A DNA stretch of 30,385 nucleotides from contig JBEULE010000041.1 of assembly GCA_041287495.1 (NCBI GenBank), positions 1 through 30,385 on the forward strand. The letters run 5' to 3'. The DNA comes from JAOABC01 sp041287495 (lineage in GTDB: Bacteria > Aquificota > Aquificia > Aquificales > Hydrogenothermaceae). Shown piece after piece: positions 6,624 to 14,162 of the stretch. The notes under the pieces were generated by a model. The model did no database searches. It was given only the letters and a program-made list of their open reading frames with translations, and was not told where the DNA came from. Numbering within the stretch: position 1 is the first letter of the stretch; each line of letters opens with the position of its first letter. A program made the position numbers and the translations under genes.

Positions 6624-8570
6624 TTACCTTATGATCAAGAATAGAGCTAAAAATATAGCTGTTCCTATTAACATCTGAAGAACATATCCACTAATTCTAC
6701 CAATTTGAGTTTTCCTAAATATATCCCCACTGAATATAGAGACTTTAGCAGAGCCATCAACAATTCCATCAATAACTATCTTATCACCTACAAACCATAG
6801 CACTTTTGAAAGCTTGTAATATCCATAAACAAATATAGCATAATATATGTAATCAAAATACCATCTGTTATAGAAAAGCTTATAAAGAGGCTGGAACATC
6901 TCTCCAATTTTAACAGGGTCAACTTTTCTAAGTTGATAGATAACGTAAGCTGTAAATATACCTGCTAACGCAGTGGCAAGTAAAACTATACCTAAGAAAG
7001 AAGATAAAGAATGTCCTAAGAAATGAAAAGCATTAGCTTCAATTTCAACATTATGAGACCTCGATAGACCTTCAAAAACGAAAATCTTAGCTTCTTCTGA
7101 CAGGAATTTCATACTGTGAGGCTCTAAAGATGGTTTTAAGAAGTTTAAGAAAAACTCTTTGAAGAAACCAAGTATTACAGTAGCAGATGCAAGAACTATA
7201 AGAGGAATAGTCATATTTGGGGGAGACTCGTGAAGATGTTCTCTTAGATGAGGATCTAATCTGTCTGTACTGAAGAATGTGAGGAAGAAAAGTCTGAATA
7301 TATAGAAAGCAGTTAAAAATGCTCCTGCCCATAATAACATAAATACAAACTTATTTACCTCAAAAGCTCCTTCTATAATAGAATCTTTACTAAAGAAACC
7401 TACAAATGGAGGAATACCTGCTAATGCAAGAGAACCTATCAAGAATGTTCCCATTGTGATAGGCATAGCCCTTCCTATCTGACCCATTTTCTGAATATCT
7501 AAAAGGTGATGTAAAGCTATTAAAACACTACCAGACCCCAAGAATAGTAGAGCTTTAAATACAGCGTGAGATGTTAAATGGAACATACCTTCTCCGAAAA
7601 GCCCTAAACCTTCTGCAGCAAACATATAACCAAGCTGAGAAAGGGTTGAGTATGCTATTATTCTCTTTATATCATTTTGAACAAGACCCATTGTTGCTGC
7701 TATAAATGCAGACATTGTTCCAATAAACATGACAGTATTAAGAGCAACTTCAGAAGCGGCAAATACAGGCATTAACCTTGCAACCATATAAACACCGGCT
7801 GCAACCATTGTAGCAGCGTGAATGAGAGCAGAAACTGGAGTAGGACCTTCCATAGCATTAGGAAGCCATATATGTAATGGTATCTGTGCAGATTTACCAA
7901 CAGCACCACCAAATAGTAAAAGAGCTATAGCAGTAATAATACCTACAGAAACACCAGGGACTTTATTGAATATCTGAATGTAATCTAATGTTCCAAAAGT
8001 TACAAAAGCAAGGAGTATTCCAAGTAAGAAAAGCCAATCACCTACTCTGTTTACTACAAAAGATTCCATAGCTGCATTTGCAGCAGATTTTTTATAGTGC
8101 CAAAATCCGATTAATAGATAAGAGGCAAGTCCAACACCTTCCCATCCGAAGAAAAGTTGAACTAAGTTATCAGATAAAGTAAGCATAAGCATCATAAATA
8201 CGAAGAGAGAAAGGTAAGCAAAAAATCTCGGATAGGATTCATCACCTTTCATATACCCAGTTGCAAATATGAAAATAAATGTAGATACACAGGTAACTAC
8301 ACAGGTCATAAGTGCTGATAGAGGATCCCATAGTATGCTAACTGCTATGTTATAATCCCCAATTGTCATCCAGTTAAAAAGCTTCAGATTATAGTAGTTA
8401 CCGGTTTTAGCAACATCAATAAAGCCTATAATAGAGGCAATAGCAGATATAGCTACACCTATAACGGCGACTATACCTGAGAGAGGTTCCCTTAAAAACT
8501 TATATCCAAATAGCCCTATAATGACAAATGCAATCAATGGTGAGAAAGGTATAATCCATAAATACTCCAT
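6624..8570 (-). CDS. nuoL: NADH-quinone oxidoreductase subunit L
   Basis: NuoL is the distal pumping subunit of complex I and bears the long lateral helix. At 648 residues it is close to the family length (610-660). The conserved core includes FFGWEGVGLASYLLIGFWHY (Glu of TM5), GGAVGKSAQIPLHIWLPNAM with the pumping Lys, GPTPVSALIHAATMVAAGVY and QNDIKRIIAYSTLSQLGYM. The C-terminal 170 residues hold the long amphipathic helix and last span. Start ATG at 8570 has GGGGT upstream, 3 bases after the nuoK stop. A mid-protein cytoplasmic stretch, DRLDPHLREHLHESPPNM, is typical of NuoL. Confidence 0.97.
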   Translation of the reverse strand: MEYLWIIPFSPLIAFVIIGLFGYKFLREPLSGIVAVIGVAISAIASIIGFIDVAKTGNYYNLKLFNWMTIGDYNIAVSILWDPLSALMTCVVTCVSTFIFIFATGYMKGDESYPRFFAYLSLFVFMMLMLTLSDNLVQLFFGWEGVGLASYLLIGFWHYKKSAANAAMESFVVNRVGDWLFLLGILLAFVTFGTLDYIQIFNKVPGVSVGIITAIALLLFGGAVGKSAQIPLHIWLPNAMEGPTPVSALIHAATMVAAGVYMVARLMPVFAASEVALNTVMFIGTMSAFIAATMGLVQNDIKRIIAYSTLSQLGYMFAAEGLGLFGEGMFHLTSHAVFKALLFLGSGSVLIALHHLLDIQKMGQIGRAMPITMGTFLIGSLALAGIPPFVGFFSKDSIIEGAFEVNKFVFMLLWAGAFLTAFYIFRLFFLTFFSTDRLDPHLREHLHESPPNMTIPLIVLASATVILGFFKEFFLNFLKPSLEPHSMKFLSEEAKIFVFEGLSRSHNVEIEANAFHFLGHSLSSFLGIVLLATALAGIFTAYVIYQLRKVDPVKIGEMFQPLYKLFYNRWYFDYIYYAIFVYGYYKLSKVLWFVGDKIVIDGIVDGSAKVSIFSGDIFRKTQIGRISGYVLQMLIGTAIFLALFLIIR

Positions 8571-8573
8571 CTC

Positions 8574-8876
8574 TTACCCCTTTAACTCTGCTATTTTTGT
8601 TACATCAACATCTTTCTTCATTCTGTATATAGCCATTATAAGCCCTAAACCTATTGCAGCCTCTGCAGCAGCTATTGTCAATATAAAAAACACAAAAACC
8701 TGTCCGGCAACATCGTTTAGCTTCATATCGAAAGCAACAAATGCAATATTTACAGAATTAAGCATAAGCTCTGTAGAGATAAGTAAAGCTATTATATTTT
8801 TTCTAACTATAACACCTACAAATCCCAAAACCATAAGAAGACCACTTAAAACGAGATAATACTCATAAGGAACCAT
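8574..8876 (-). CDS. nuoK: NADH-quinone oxidoreductase subunit K
   Basis: This 100-residue protein has three membrane spans and is the ND4L-type subunit of the complex I proton path. It has the family pattern LSGLLMVLGFVGVIVRKNII, then LLISTELMLNSVNIAFVAF (the conserved Glu of TM2), then FVFFILTIAAAEAAIGLGLI (the second Glu in TM3). It is 3 bases before nuoL and 10 bases after nuoJ. Length and spans are exactly those of NuoK. Confidence 0.96.
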   Translation of the reverse strand: MVPYEYYLVLSGLLMVLGFVGVIVRKNIIALLISTELMLNSVNIAFVAFDMKLNDVAGQVFVFFILTIAAAEAAIGLGLIMAIYRMKKDVDVTKIAELKG

Positions 8877-8886
8877 GGTTTACCTC

Positions 8887-9402
8887 CTAATCTTCTACTA
8901 TATCTTTTTTACCAAGAACAATGGCACCAATCATTGCTACAAGTAAAATCAGAGAGGCTACTTCAAATGGAAACAAATATTTAGTAAATAATATTACGGC
9001 AACAGCTTTTGCATTGGATACCTCTTGAACTACCTGGGGCATAAATATACCTGTTCCGGATTTCCAAAGACCATAGATACTGACAAAAGCAAGCTCCATA
9101 AACAACATAAAACCAAAGGGTGCAGAAAGTAAAGCATATTTAGGGTCTACAGCCTCACCCTTATACTCTGGCACAGTAGATATAACAAGAACATAGAAAA
9201 CAACTATCGCGACTGCATAGATAAGTATCTGTAAAGCTCCTATAAGCTCTGCTCCAAGGTTGAAAAACAGTCCAGATATGGCTATCAATACCGATATAAG
9301 TGATAAAACTGCATAAATGATATTTTTGAAAAATACCACACCAAATGCTGATATAACAGCTACAGCAGATAAAATCCAAAAAGCTACAACACTTAGATCC
9401 AT
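8887..9402 (-). CDS. nuoJ: NADH-quinone oxidoreductase subunit J
   Basis: NuoJ (ND6 type) is a membrane subunit with about five spans. Its TM3 carries a pi-bulge important for coupling. The 171 residues contain FGVVFFKNIIYAVLSLISVL and GLFFNLGAELIGALQILIYA, then VAIVVFYVLVIS. The middle part is the conserved NuoJ core, in which the Glu or Asp and Gly-Ala-rich stretch precede QILIYAGAI-like sequence. The start ATG lies 10 bases inside the end of nuoI, so translation is coupled. The C-terminus is variable in the family. Confidence 0.95.
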   Translation of the reverse strand: MDLSVVAFWILSAVAVISAFGVVFFKNIIYAVLSLISVLIAISGLFFNLGAELIGALQILIYAVAIVVFYVLVISTVPEYKGEAVDPKYALLSAPFGFMLFMELAFVSIYGLWKSGTGIFMPQVVQEVSNAKAVAVILFTKYLFPFEVASLILLVAMIGAIVLGKKDIVED

Positions 9403-9995
9403 TTAATCTGCCCCCAGAGTTTATTTCTCTCTTCATCATCTATCCAGATTCTATCTTTCTCCTGTTTTCTTCTTCTGTCAAAATCTCTTCCTCTATCACT
9501 CATATCTTCCATATGGATTACACAGTTTTTTCTCTCATAACTTGCAGATTCATATATATCAGTCATTATAAGACAGTCTACAGGACAGGCATCTACACAT
9601 AACCCACAGTATAGACAGTTAAGTAAATTCATCTCAAATCTTGTTACTCTTTTTTTACCATTTGGAAGCTGAATAGCTTCTATTTTAAATAATGTTGGCA
9701 TAGGACAAGCCTGCTGACACATATAACAAGCTACACATCTACTTTCATTATAATTTATTTCCATAAATTTACCTAAAACTGCAAAAGATGGTGGTTCTTG
9801 TCCATCCTTTACCCTGTGGGCATGAACTCCCCTAAACCTTTTAGGTGGTGTCAACTTTTCGTAAGGATACTTTGTTGTAACAGTCTTTCTCAAGAGATTT
9901 TTAAATGTAACCTTAAGTCCATTAACAAAATCTAAGAAAAAAATCTTTTCCCAAAACTTTAATTTTGGTCTTTCCAAAAATTTTACACTAACCAT
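9393..9995 (-). CDS. nuoI: NADH-quinone oxidoreductase subunit I, two 4Fe-4S clusters
   Basis: NuoI carries clusters N6a and N6b and passes electrons to NuoB in the peripheral arm. Of the 200 residues, Cys 87, 90, 93 and 97 (CVACYMCQQACP) and Cys 127, 130, 133 and 137 (CLYCGLCVDACP) form the two ferredoxin motifs. An extra Cys follows at 141 (VDC). The N-terminus (KIFFLDFVNGLKVTFKNLL) is the amphipathic membrane anchor typical of NuoI. The basic and acidic tail from about 150 on (SDRGRDFDRRRKQEKDRIW) is longer than in many homologs. It starts 1 base after nuoH. Because nuoEFG are absent here, this subunit is the likely entry point for electrons from another donor (inference). Confidence 0.96.
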   Translation of the reverse strand: MVSVKFLERPKLKFWEKIFFLDFVNGLKVTFKNLLRKTVTTKYPYEKLTPPKRFRGVHAHRVKDGQEPPSFAVLGKFMEINYNESRCVACYMCQQACPMPTLFKIEAIQLPNGKKRVTRFEMNLLNCLYCGLCVDACPVDCLIMTDIYESASYERKNCVIHMEDMSDRGRDFDRRRKQEKDRIWIDDEERNKLWGQIKWI

Positions 9996-9996
9996 T

Positions 9997-11007
9997 TTAA
10001 CCTTTAATCATGATGATTATTGCAGTTATAAATATGTTAAGTAGAGATAGAGGTAACATAACTTTCCAAGCTATCTCCGTAATCTGATCAACTCTATATC
10101 TTGGAAGTGTCCAATGAACCCATAAGAAAAACATAAACATCATAAAAACCTTAAGGAAAAACCATATAAACGGAGATAAAAATCCGAAGATTTCAGGACC
10201 TTTCCATCCGCCGAAGAAAAGTATCACAGCTATAGCACTTAAAGCAAAAGTCCCTATATACCACTCAGCCAATGGGAAAAGACCAAACTTCATTCCGGAG
10301 TATTCAGTGTTATAACCAGATACAAGCTCTGCTTCAGCTTCCTGAACGTCAAAAGGTGTTCTACCTGTCTCTGCAAGTATTGCAAATAAAATAACTATAA
10401 AAGCTATAGGTTGATACCATATAAAAGATCCAAAGAAACCTTCCTGAGCTTCAACAATCTCCCTTAATGAGAAAGAACCTGCCATCATTAAAGGTCCAAC
10501 CATGGCAAAACCAAGAGCAACCTCATAACCTATTAAGACAGCAGCTTTTCTCAAACCACCTATCATAGGATATTTACTGTTTGAAGCCCATCCGGCAAAT
10601 ATAACACCGTATATACTTATACTACCAAAGGCAAGAGCAAGTATTAAACCTACATGCAAATCAGTTATGTAAGGTTTTATCTCTACCCCAAATAAGGTAA
10701 AAGGTTCACCAAAAGGAATAACCGCAAGTATCATAATCGCTGGAACAAAAGCAAGTAAAGATGCAAGGTAAAATAAAACTCTATCTACATTTGCAGGGAC
10801 TATATCTTCTTTTGTTAAAACTTTAAGAGCGTCAGCTATCGGTTGCAGTAAGCCGTGAAAACCTACATGTAAAGGTCCAGGTCTTTGCTGGACATGTCCT
10901 GCAAACTTTCTCTCTATAAGAGTTAAATATGCAGCAGCTAAAAACATCCCAACAATGAATATGAGAGACTTTACAACGACTCCTATAACAGTTCCTAAAA
11001 TCTCCAT
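9997..11007 (-). CDS. nuoH: NADH-quinone oxidoreductase subunit H
   Basis: NuoH (ND1 type) forms the quinone entry channel and links the two arms. The protein is about 336 residues with eight or more spans. Signature parts are YLTLIERKFAGHVQQRPGP, HGLLQPIADALKVLTKEDIV, SKYPMIGGLRKAAVLIGYEV and AETGRTPFDVQEAEAELVSG. Most homologs have GPNRVG and NRxPFDLPEAE at the corresponding places, so GPLHVG and GRTPFDVQEAE are somewhat divergent. TTG at 11013 is another possible start, but AGAGG lies directly against it. ATG at 11007 has a proper 6-base spacing and is preferred. It follows nuoCD after the unusual 109-base gap. Confidence 0.96.
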   Translation of the reverse strand: MEILGTVIGVVVKSLIFIVGMFLAAAYLTLIERKFAGHVQQRPGPLHVGFHGLLQPIADALKVLTKEDIVPANVDRVLFYLASLLAFVPAIMILAVIPFGEPFTLFGVEIKPYITDLHVGLILALAFGSISIYGVIFAGWASNSKYPMIGGLRKAAVLIGYEVALGFAMVGPLMMAGSFSLREIVEAQEGFFGSFIWYQPIAFIVILFAILAETGRTPFDVQEAEAELVSGYNTEYSGMKFGLFPLAEWYIGTFALSAIAVILFFGGWKGPEIFGFLSPFIWFFLKVFMMFMFFLWVHWTLPRYRVDQITEIAWKVMLPLSLLNIFITAIIIMIKG

Positions 11008-11019
11008 CAGCAACCTCTT

Positions 11020-11076
11020 ACTGTTTTATTAAAAAATAATAACATAAAGAAGCAAGAAATTAAACACTGTTTTATT
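11020..11076 (-). repeat. 11-base direct repeat in the nuoCD-nuoH gap
   Basis: ACTGTTTTATT occurs at 11020-11030 and again at 11066-11076 (plus-strand reading), 46 bases apart, inside the only long gap of the nuo operon (11008-11122). The gap also holds a weak AT hairpin, TTTAATT-GAA-AATTAAA, near 11101-11117. No good promoter or G-C-stem terminator is seen. The gap lies where nuoE, nuoF and nuoG stand in 14-gene operons. Confidence 0.55.
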
Positions 11077-11122
11077 TAGAATCGCTCAAAGATATCCTAT
11101 TTAATTGAAAATTAAAAATTAT

Positions 11123-12874
11123 TTACCTATCTGTTTCACCAACAACAGGATCTATACTACCAAGTAAGGCAACAGCATCTGCTACAGTTCTACCTTTTAT
11201 AAGTTCAGGAAAAGCCTGTAAATTGTAAAACGCTCCGGATCTTATTCTCAATCTATATGGACCGCCTTCACCTTTACTTACTACATAGAACCCTAACTCT
11301 CCTCTGGGATTTTCTCCTGATAAATACACTTCTCCTTCCGGAGCTTGCTCTCCGTATATCCTTAAATTAAAATCTTTAACCATTGCTTCTATGGAGGTAA
11401 ATGTCTCTTGTAATGTAGGTAAAACATAAGGATTATCTGTTGCTATATACTTATCATTTTGCATAGTTTTAAGCTTATCTACACATTGACGAACAATATT
11501 TAAACTCTGTTTCATCTCTTCCATTCTAATTAGATACCTATCGTATGCATCTCCAACAGTCCCAAGAGGTATTTCAAAATCAACCTCACCATATGCATCT
11601 GTAGGTTGTATATACCTTATATCATAGGGAACCCCGGCAGATCTTGCCATTACACCGGTAAGTCCATACTGATAAACATCTTCCTTCGTAACTATTCCAA
11701 CATCTTTATTTCTTTTTATCCATATTCTATTTTTAGTAAGTAAGTCTTCGTAATCTTTTATACGGGAAGGAAAATCTTTTATGAAATGTTCTATAACTTC
11801 TATGGCACCTTCCGGAAGATCATATCTTACTCCACCTATTCTCATAAAAGATGAATTAAGTCTTATTCCGGCTATACCTTCTATAATATCCATCAACTTC
11901 TCTCTTTCTCTGAAAGTATATAAAAACATTGTCAGAGCACCCAAATCTAAAGCTGTCGTTCCAAGCCATAAAAGATGACTGTTTATTCTCTGAAGCTCAG
12001 CCATCATAGTTCTAATCCACTTTGCTTTTTCAGGAGGTTCAACACCAAGTAGTTTTTCAACTGCATTAACATAAGCCACATTAGAACATATTGCAGATAT
12101 ATAATCCATCCTGTCTGTATAAGGTATTATCTGTGTGTATGTAAGGTCTTCTGCAAGTTTTTCTATTCCTCGGTGAAGCTGTCCTAAGATAATATCACAG
12201 TTTTTTATAGTTTCCCCTTCCATATCAAATAAAAACCATATAGTCCCGTGAGTTCCAGGATGTAAAGGTCCCCAGTTTAAAACGATTTGATTTTGTTTAT
12301 CTATTCTTTTTCTCTCTGTTATTTCAAGGTCTTCTAAAGTTGGTACTACTGTATGATAAGGATTATAATCGTGACTAGGTATATTATCACCTTCGTTTAG
12401 AGAAGGTAGATAAACCTCTTTTATACCTTCTTTTGGAAAATCCTTTCTTAAAGGATAGTAAGGATATGTCTCCCATAAAAACATCCTAACTAGATTATCA
12501 TGACCATCAAACCTTATACCAAACATATCAAAGACTTCTCTCTCTGCCCATTTTGCACCTTTCCAAAGATCTGTAACTGTTGGATGAGTTTCCCCATTTA
12601 TCCAGCTTTTTACAATTAACCTCTTGTTAAAATCTGGAGAGTACAGTATATATACAGCCTGAAATCTCGGATTATGTAGAGGATAGTCTACTACGGTAAA
12701 ATCTATAAACATCTTAAAGGAATATTCAGGACTATCTTTGATAAATTTCAAAAATTCCTTAATATACTTAGTATCTATCTCTACCCATACAACATCTTTA
12801 TATTCATAAACTTCTACAGAAGGGAAGAGCTTTTTTAACTGCTCAACCTTCTGTTTTTCTATCCATATTGACAT
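11123..12874 (-). CDS. nuoC/nuoD: NADH-quinone oxidoreductase fused subunit C/D
   Basis: This 583-residue fusion has the NuoC (30 kDa) domain at about 1-150 and the NuoD (49 kDa) domain from about 195. The NuoC part shows WKGAKWAEREVFDMFGIRF and YPLRKDFP. The NuoD part shows LNWGPLHPGTHG, LHRGIEKLAE, PYTDRMDYIS, RIGGVRYDLP, GENPRGELGFYVVSKG, and ends GSIDPVVGETDR. The quinone-site His (THG, residue 209) and Tyr (RMDY, residue 258) are both present, with the 49-residue spacing seen in Thermus Nqo4 (H38, Y87). It should therefore reduce a quinone. The fusion is known from enterobacteria and others. It is one base after nuoB. Confidence 0.96.
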   Translation of the reverse strand: MSIWIEKQKVEQLKKLFPSVEVYEYKDVVWVEIDTKYIKEFLKFIKDSPEYSFKMFIDFTVVDYPLHNPRFQAVYILYSPDFNKRLIVKSWINGETHPTVTDLWKGAKWAEREVFDMFGIRFDGHDNLVRMFLWETYPYYPLRKDFPKEGIKEVYLPSLNEGDNIPSHDYNPYHTVVPTLEDLEITERKRIDKQNQIVLNWGPLHPGTHGTIWFLFDMEGETIKNCDIILGQLHRGIEKLAEDLTYTQIIPYTDRMDYISAICSNVAYVNAVEKLLGVEPPEKAKWIRTMMAELQRINSHLLWLGTTALDLGALTMFLYTFREREKLMDIIEGIAGIRLNSSFMRIGGVRYDLPEGAIEVIEHFIKDFPSRIKDYEDLLTKNRIWIKRNKDVGIVTKEDVYQYGLTGVMARSAGVPYDIRYIQPTDAYGEVDFEIPLGTVGDAYDRYLIRMEEMKQSLNIVRQCVDKLKTMQNDKYIATDNPYVLPTLQETFTSIEAMVKDFNLRIYGEQAPEGEVYLSGENPRGELGFYVVSKGEGGPYRLRIRSGAFYNLQAFPELIKGRTVADAVALLGSIDPVVGETDR

Positions 12875-12875
12875 A

Positions 12876-13394
12876 TTACTTCTGAATAGGTTTTGATTCT
12901 GTAGGAACCCTTATAGGTATCTCTTTAAGCTGCTTTCCTTCTTGTTTCTCTTTTATTTTTTTCTGAAGTTGTATTATTCCCCAAAGTAAAGCCTGAGGAG
13001 TTGGAGGACAACCTGGTATATACACATCAACCGGTATTATCCTATCTACACCTTGTAAAGTTGCGTATGTTGGGAATGGACCTCCAGCAGAAGCACATCC
13101 TCCCATTGATATAACCCATTTAGGTTCCGGCATCTGATCGTAGATAAGTTTGAGCATAGGAGCAACCTTATTAACAACTGTTCCAGCTACTATAAGAACA
13201 TCGGACTGCCTTGGAGAACCCCTGAATATTATTCCAAGCCTATCAGTATCAAATCTTGATGCAGCAGTATGCATCATCTCTATAGCACAACAGGCAAGAC
13301 CAACTGAAACAGGCCATAGTGAATTTTTTCTTCCCCAGCTTAAAACCTCTTCTACCGTTGTTAATATTATTCCGCTGTTTGTTTTTACTGCCAT
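12876..13394 (-). CDS. nuoB: NADH-quinone oxidoreductase subunit B
   Basis: NuoB holds cluster N2, the last iron-sulfur cluster before quinone. From ATG 13394 it has 172 residues. The cluster ligands are the tandem Cys 35-36 in VGLACCAIEM, Cys 100 in ISMGGCASAGG and Cys 129 in YIPGCPPTPQ. A TTG at 13415 would add seven residues. However, AAGGAG lies between the two candidates, with a 7-base spacing to ATG 13394, so the latter is the start. It overlaps nuoA by 10 bases. A Lys-Gln-rich tail (about 150-172) follows the conserved domain. Confidence 0.96.
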   Translation of the reverse strand: MAVKTNSGIILTTVEEVLSWGRKNSLWPVSVGLACCAIEMMHTAASRFDTDRLGIIFRGSPRQSDVLIVAGTVVNKVAPMLKLIYDQMPEPKWVISMGGCASAGGPFPTYATLQGVDRIIPVDVYIPGCPPTPQALLWGIIQLQKKIKEKQEGKQLKEIPIRVPTESKPIQK

Positions 13395-13756
13395 TTTAAC
13401 GCTCCTTTTTTCCAAGCATATAGATACCCTATTATAAGTATAAATAAGAATAAAAACATCTCTGTAAATATAAATCCGGAAGCAACCTTGGCTACTTCCT
13501 TAAATATCACAGCCCACGGGAACACAAATGCTGACTCAAGGTCAAACAGAACAAGCAGAAGCCCTAAGAGATAATACTTCTGATCTATTGTTGTCCATGT
13601 AGTTTTATCGTAGAGAGGAACTCCACACTCATAAGGATACCCCTTATAAGGATCCGGAGCCTTAGGTGCCAGAAGTCTGTTTAGTATCAAAAGGGCTGCT
13701 CCTATAACAAAAGCAATAATGAAGAATACTGTTAATCCTAAATAGCCTGTAGCCAT
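13385..13756 (-). CDS. nuoA: NADH-quinone oxidoreductase subunit A
   Basis: NuoA (ND3 type) is a three-span membrane subunit near the quinone channel. The 123 residues contain the loop PYKGYPYECGVPLYDKT, with the conserved Glu-Cys, and LLGLLLVLFDLESAFVFPWA with the acidic DLE in TM2. It is the first gene of the operon. ATG at 13756 has GGAGGA 6 bases upstream, and a promoter-like pair lies at 13785-13813. Confidence 0.96.
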   Translation of the reverse strand: MATGYLGLTVFFIIAFVIGAALLILNRLLAPKAPDPYKGYPYECGVPLYDKTTWTTIDQKYYLLGLLLVLFDLESAFVFPWAVIFKEVAKVASGFIFTEMFLFLFILIIGYLYAWKKGALKWQ

Positions 13757-13784
13757 ATCTTTCCTCCACGAAAATGGTAAAATT

Positions 13785-13813
13785 AAGATAACTCAAAATT
13801 TAAAAATATGCAA
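13785..13813 (-). promoter_or_regulatory. Candidate promoter of the nuo operon
   Basis: On the minus strand, TTGCAT (13813-13808) and TATCTT (13790-13785) are separated by 17 bases. They would give a start near 13778 and a leader of about 22 bases containing the nuoA ribosome site. The left arm of a widely spaced inverted repeat (13789-13798) overlaps the -10 box. The boxes match the consensus only moderately. Confidence 0.4.
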
Positions 13814-13911
13814 TCACTTTATAACACCGTTTTATATTTAGATTTGTACATTTTGCTATAAATATTATTTTTATTGAATTTTTTTGATTTCAGAATTAAA
13901 CTTTTGAGTTA
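13789..13911. repeat. 10-base inverted repeat in the nuoA/DUF2905 divergent region
   Basis: TAACTCAAAA at 13789-13798 and its exact complement TTTTGAGTTA at 13902-13911 face each other across 103 bases of very AT-rich DNA between nuoA and the DUF2905 gene. Each arm stands at a similar place, about 10-35 bases before the ribosome site of its gene. This suggests a regulator site used on both sides, or duplicated promoter ends. The 178-base gap 13757-13934 shows no other gene or RNA. Confidence 0.5.
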
Positions 13912-13934
13912 GATTTTAAAACGGAGGTTGAAAA

Positions 13935-14162
13935 TTGTTTGAAGGTTTTGGAAAAAGCCTAATCTTGATAGGAGTTATCATAGTTATCATTGGTGTTTTG
14001 ATGTTATTTATTGAAAAACTTCCATTTAATTTAGGAAAACTACCGGGAGACATATTGATAAAGAAGGACAACTTTACTTTTTATTTTCCATTGACAACAT
14101 CTATAATTATAAGCATTATCATTACGATTATATTAACTATAATAGCGAGGTTTTCCAAGTGA
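13935..14162 (+). CDS. DUF2905 small membrane protein
   Basis: This 75-residue protein of unknown function has two membrane spans: KSLILIGVIIVIIGVLMLFI and TSIIISIIITIILTIIARF. Between them is the DUF2905 signature FNLGKLPGDILIKKDNFTFYFPLTTS. The start is TTG at 13935, with GGAGGT 6 bases upstream. It overlaps queA as GTGA, so the two are translated together. In other bacteria DUF2905 genes often lie next to DNA repair or queuosine genes, from general knowledge of the family. No function is assigned. Confidence 0.85.
   Translation: MFEGFGKSLILIGVIIVIIGVLMLFIEKLPFNLGKLPGDILIKKDNFTFYFPLTTSIIISIIITIILTIIARFSK

Noticed and set aside
12178..12183. NuoD reads GQLHRG where many homologs have GYLHRG, possibly a lost quinone-binding Tyr.
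   Set aside because: Spacing from the conserved His (49 residues) shows the quinone Tyr is the one in RMDY, which is present; the GYLHRG position is variable (bovine has Leu).
13757..13934. Possible preQ1 riboswitch upstream of the DUF2905-queA operon.
   Set aside because: No short C-G stem with an A-rich tail and pseudoknot pairing to the ribosome site could be found; the leader is plain AT-rich DNA.
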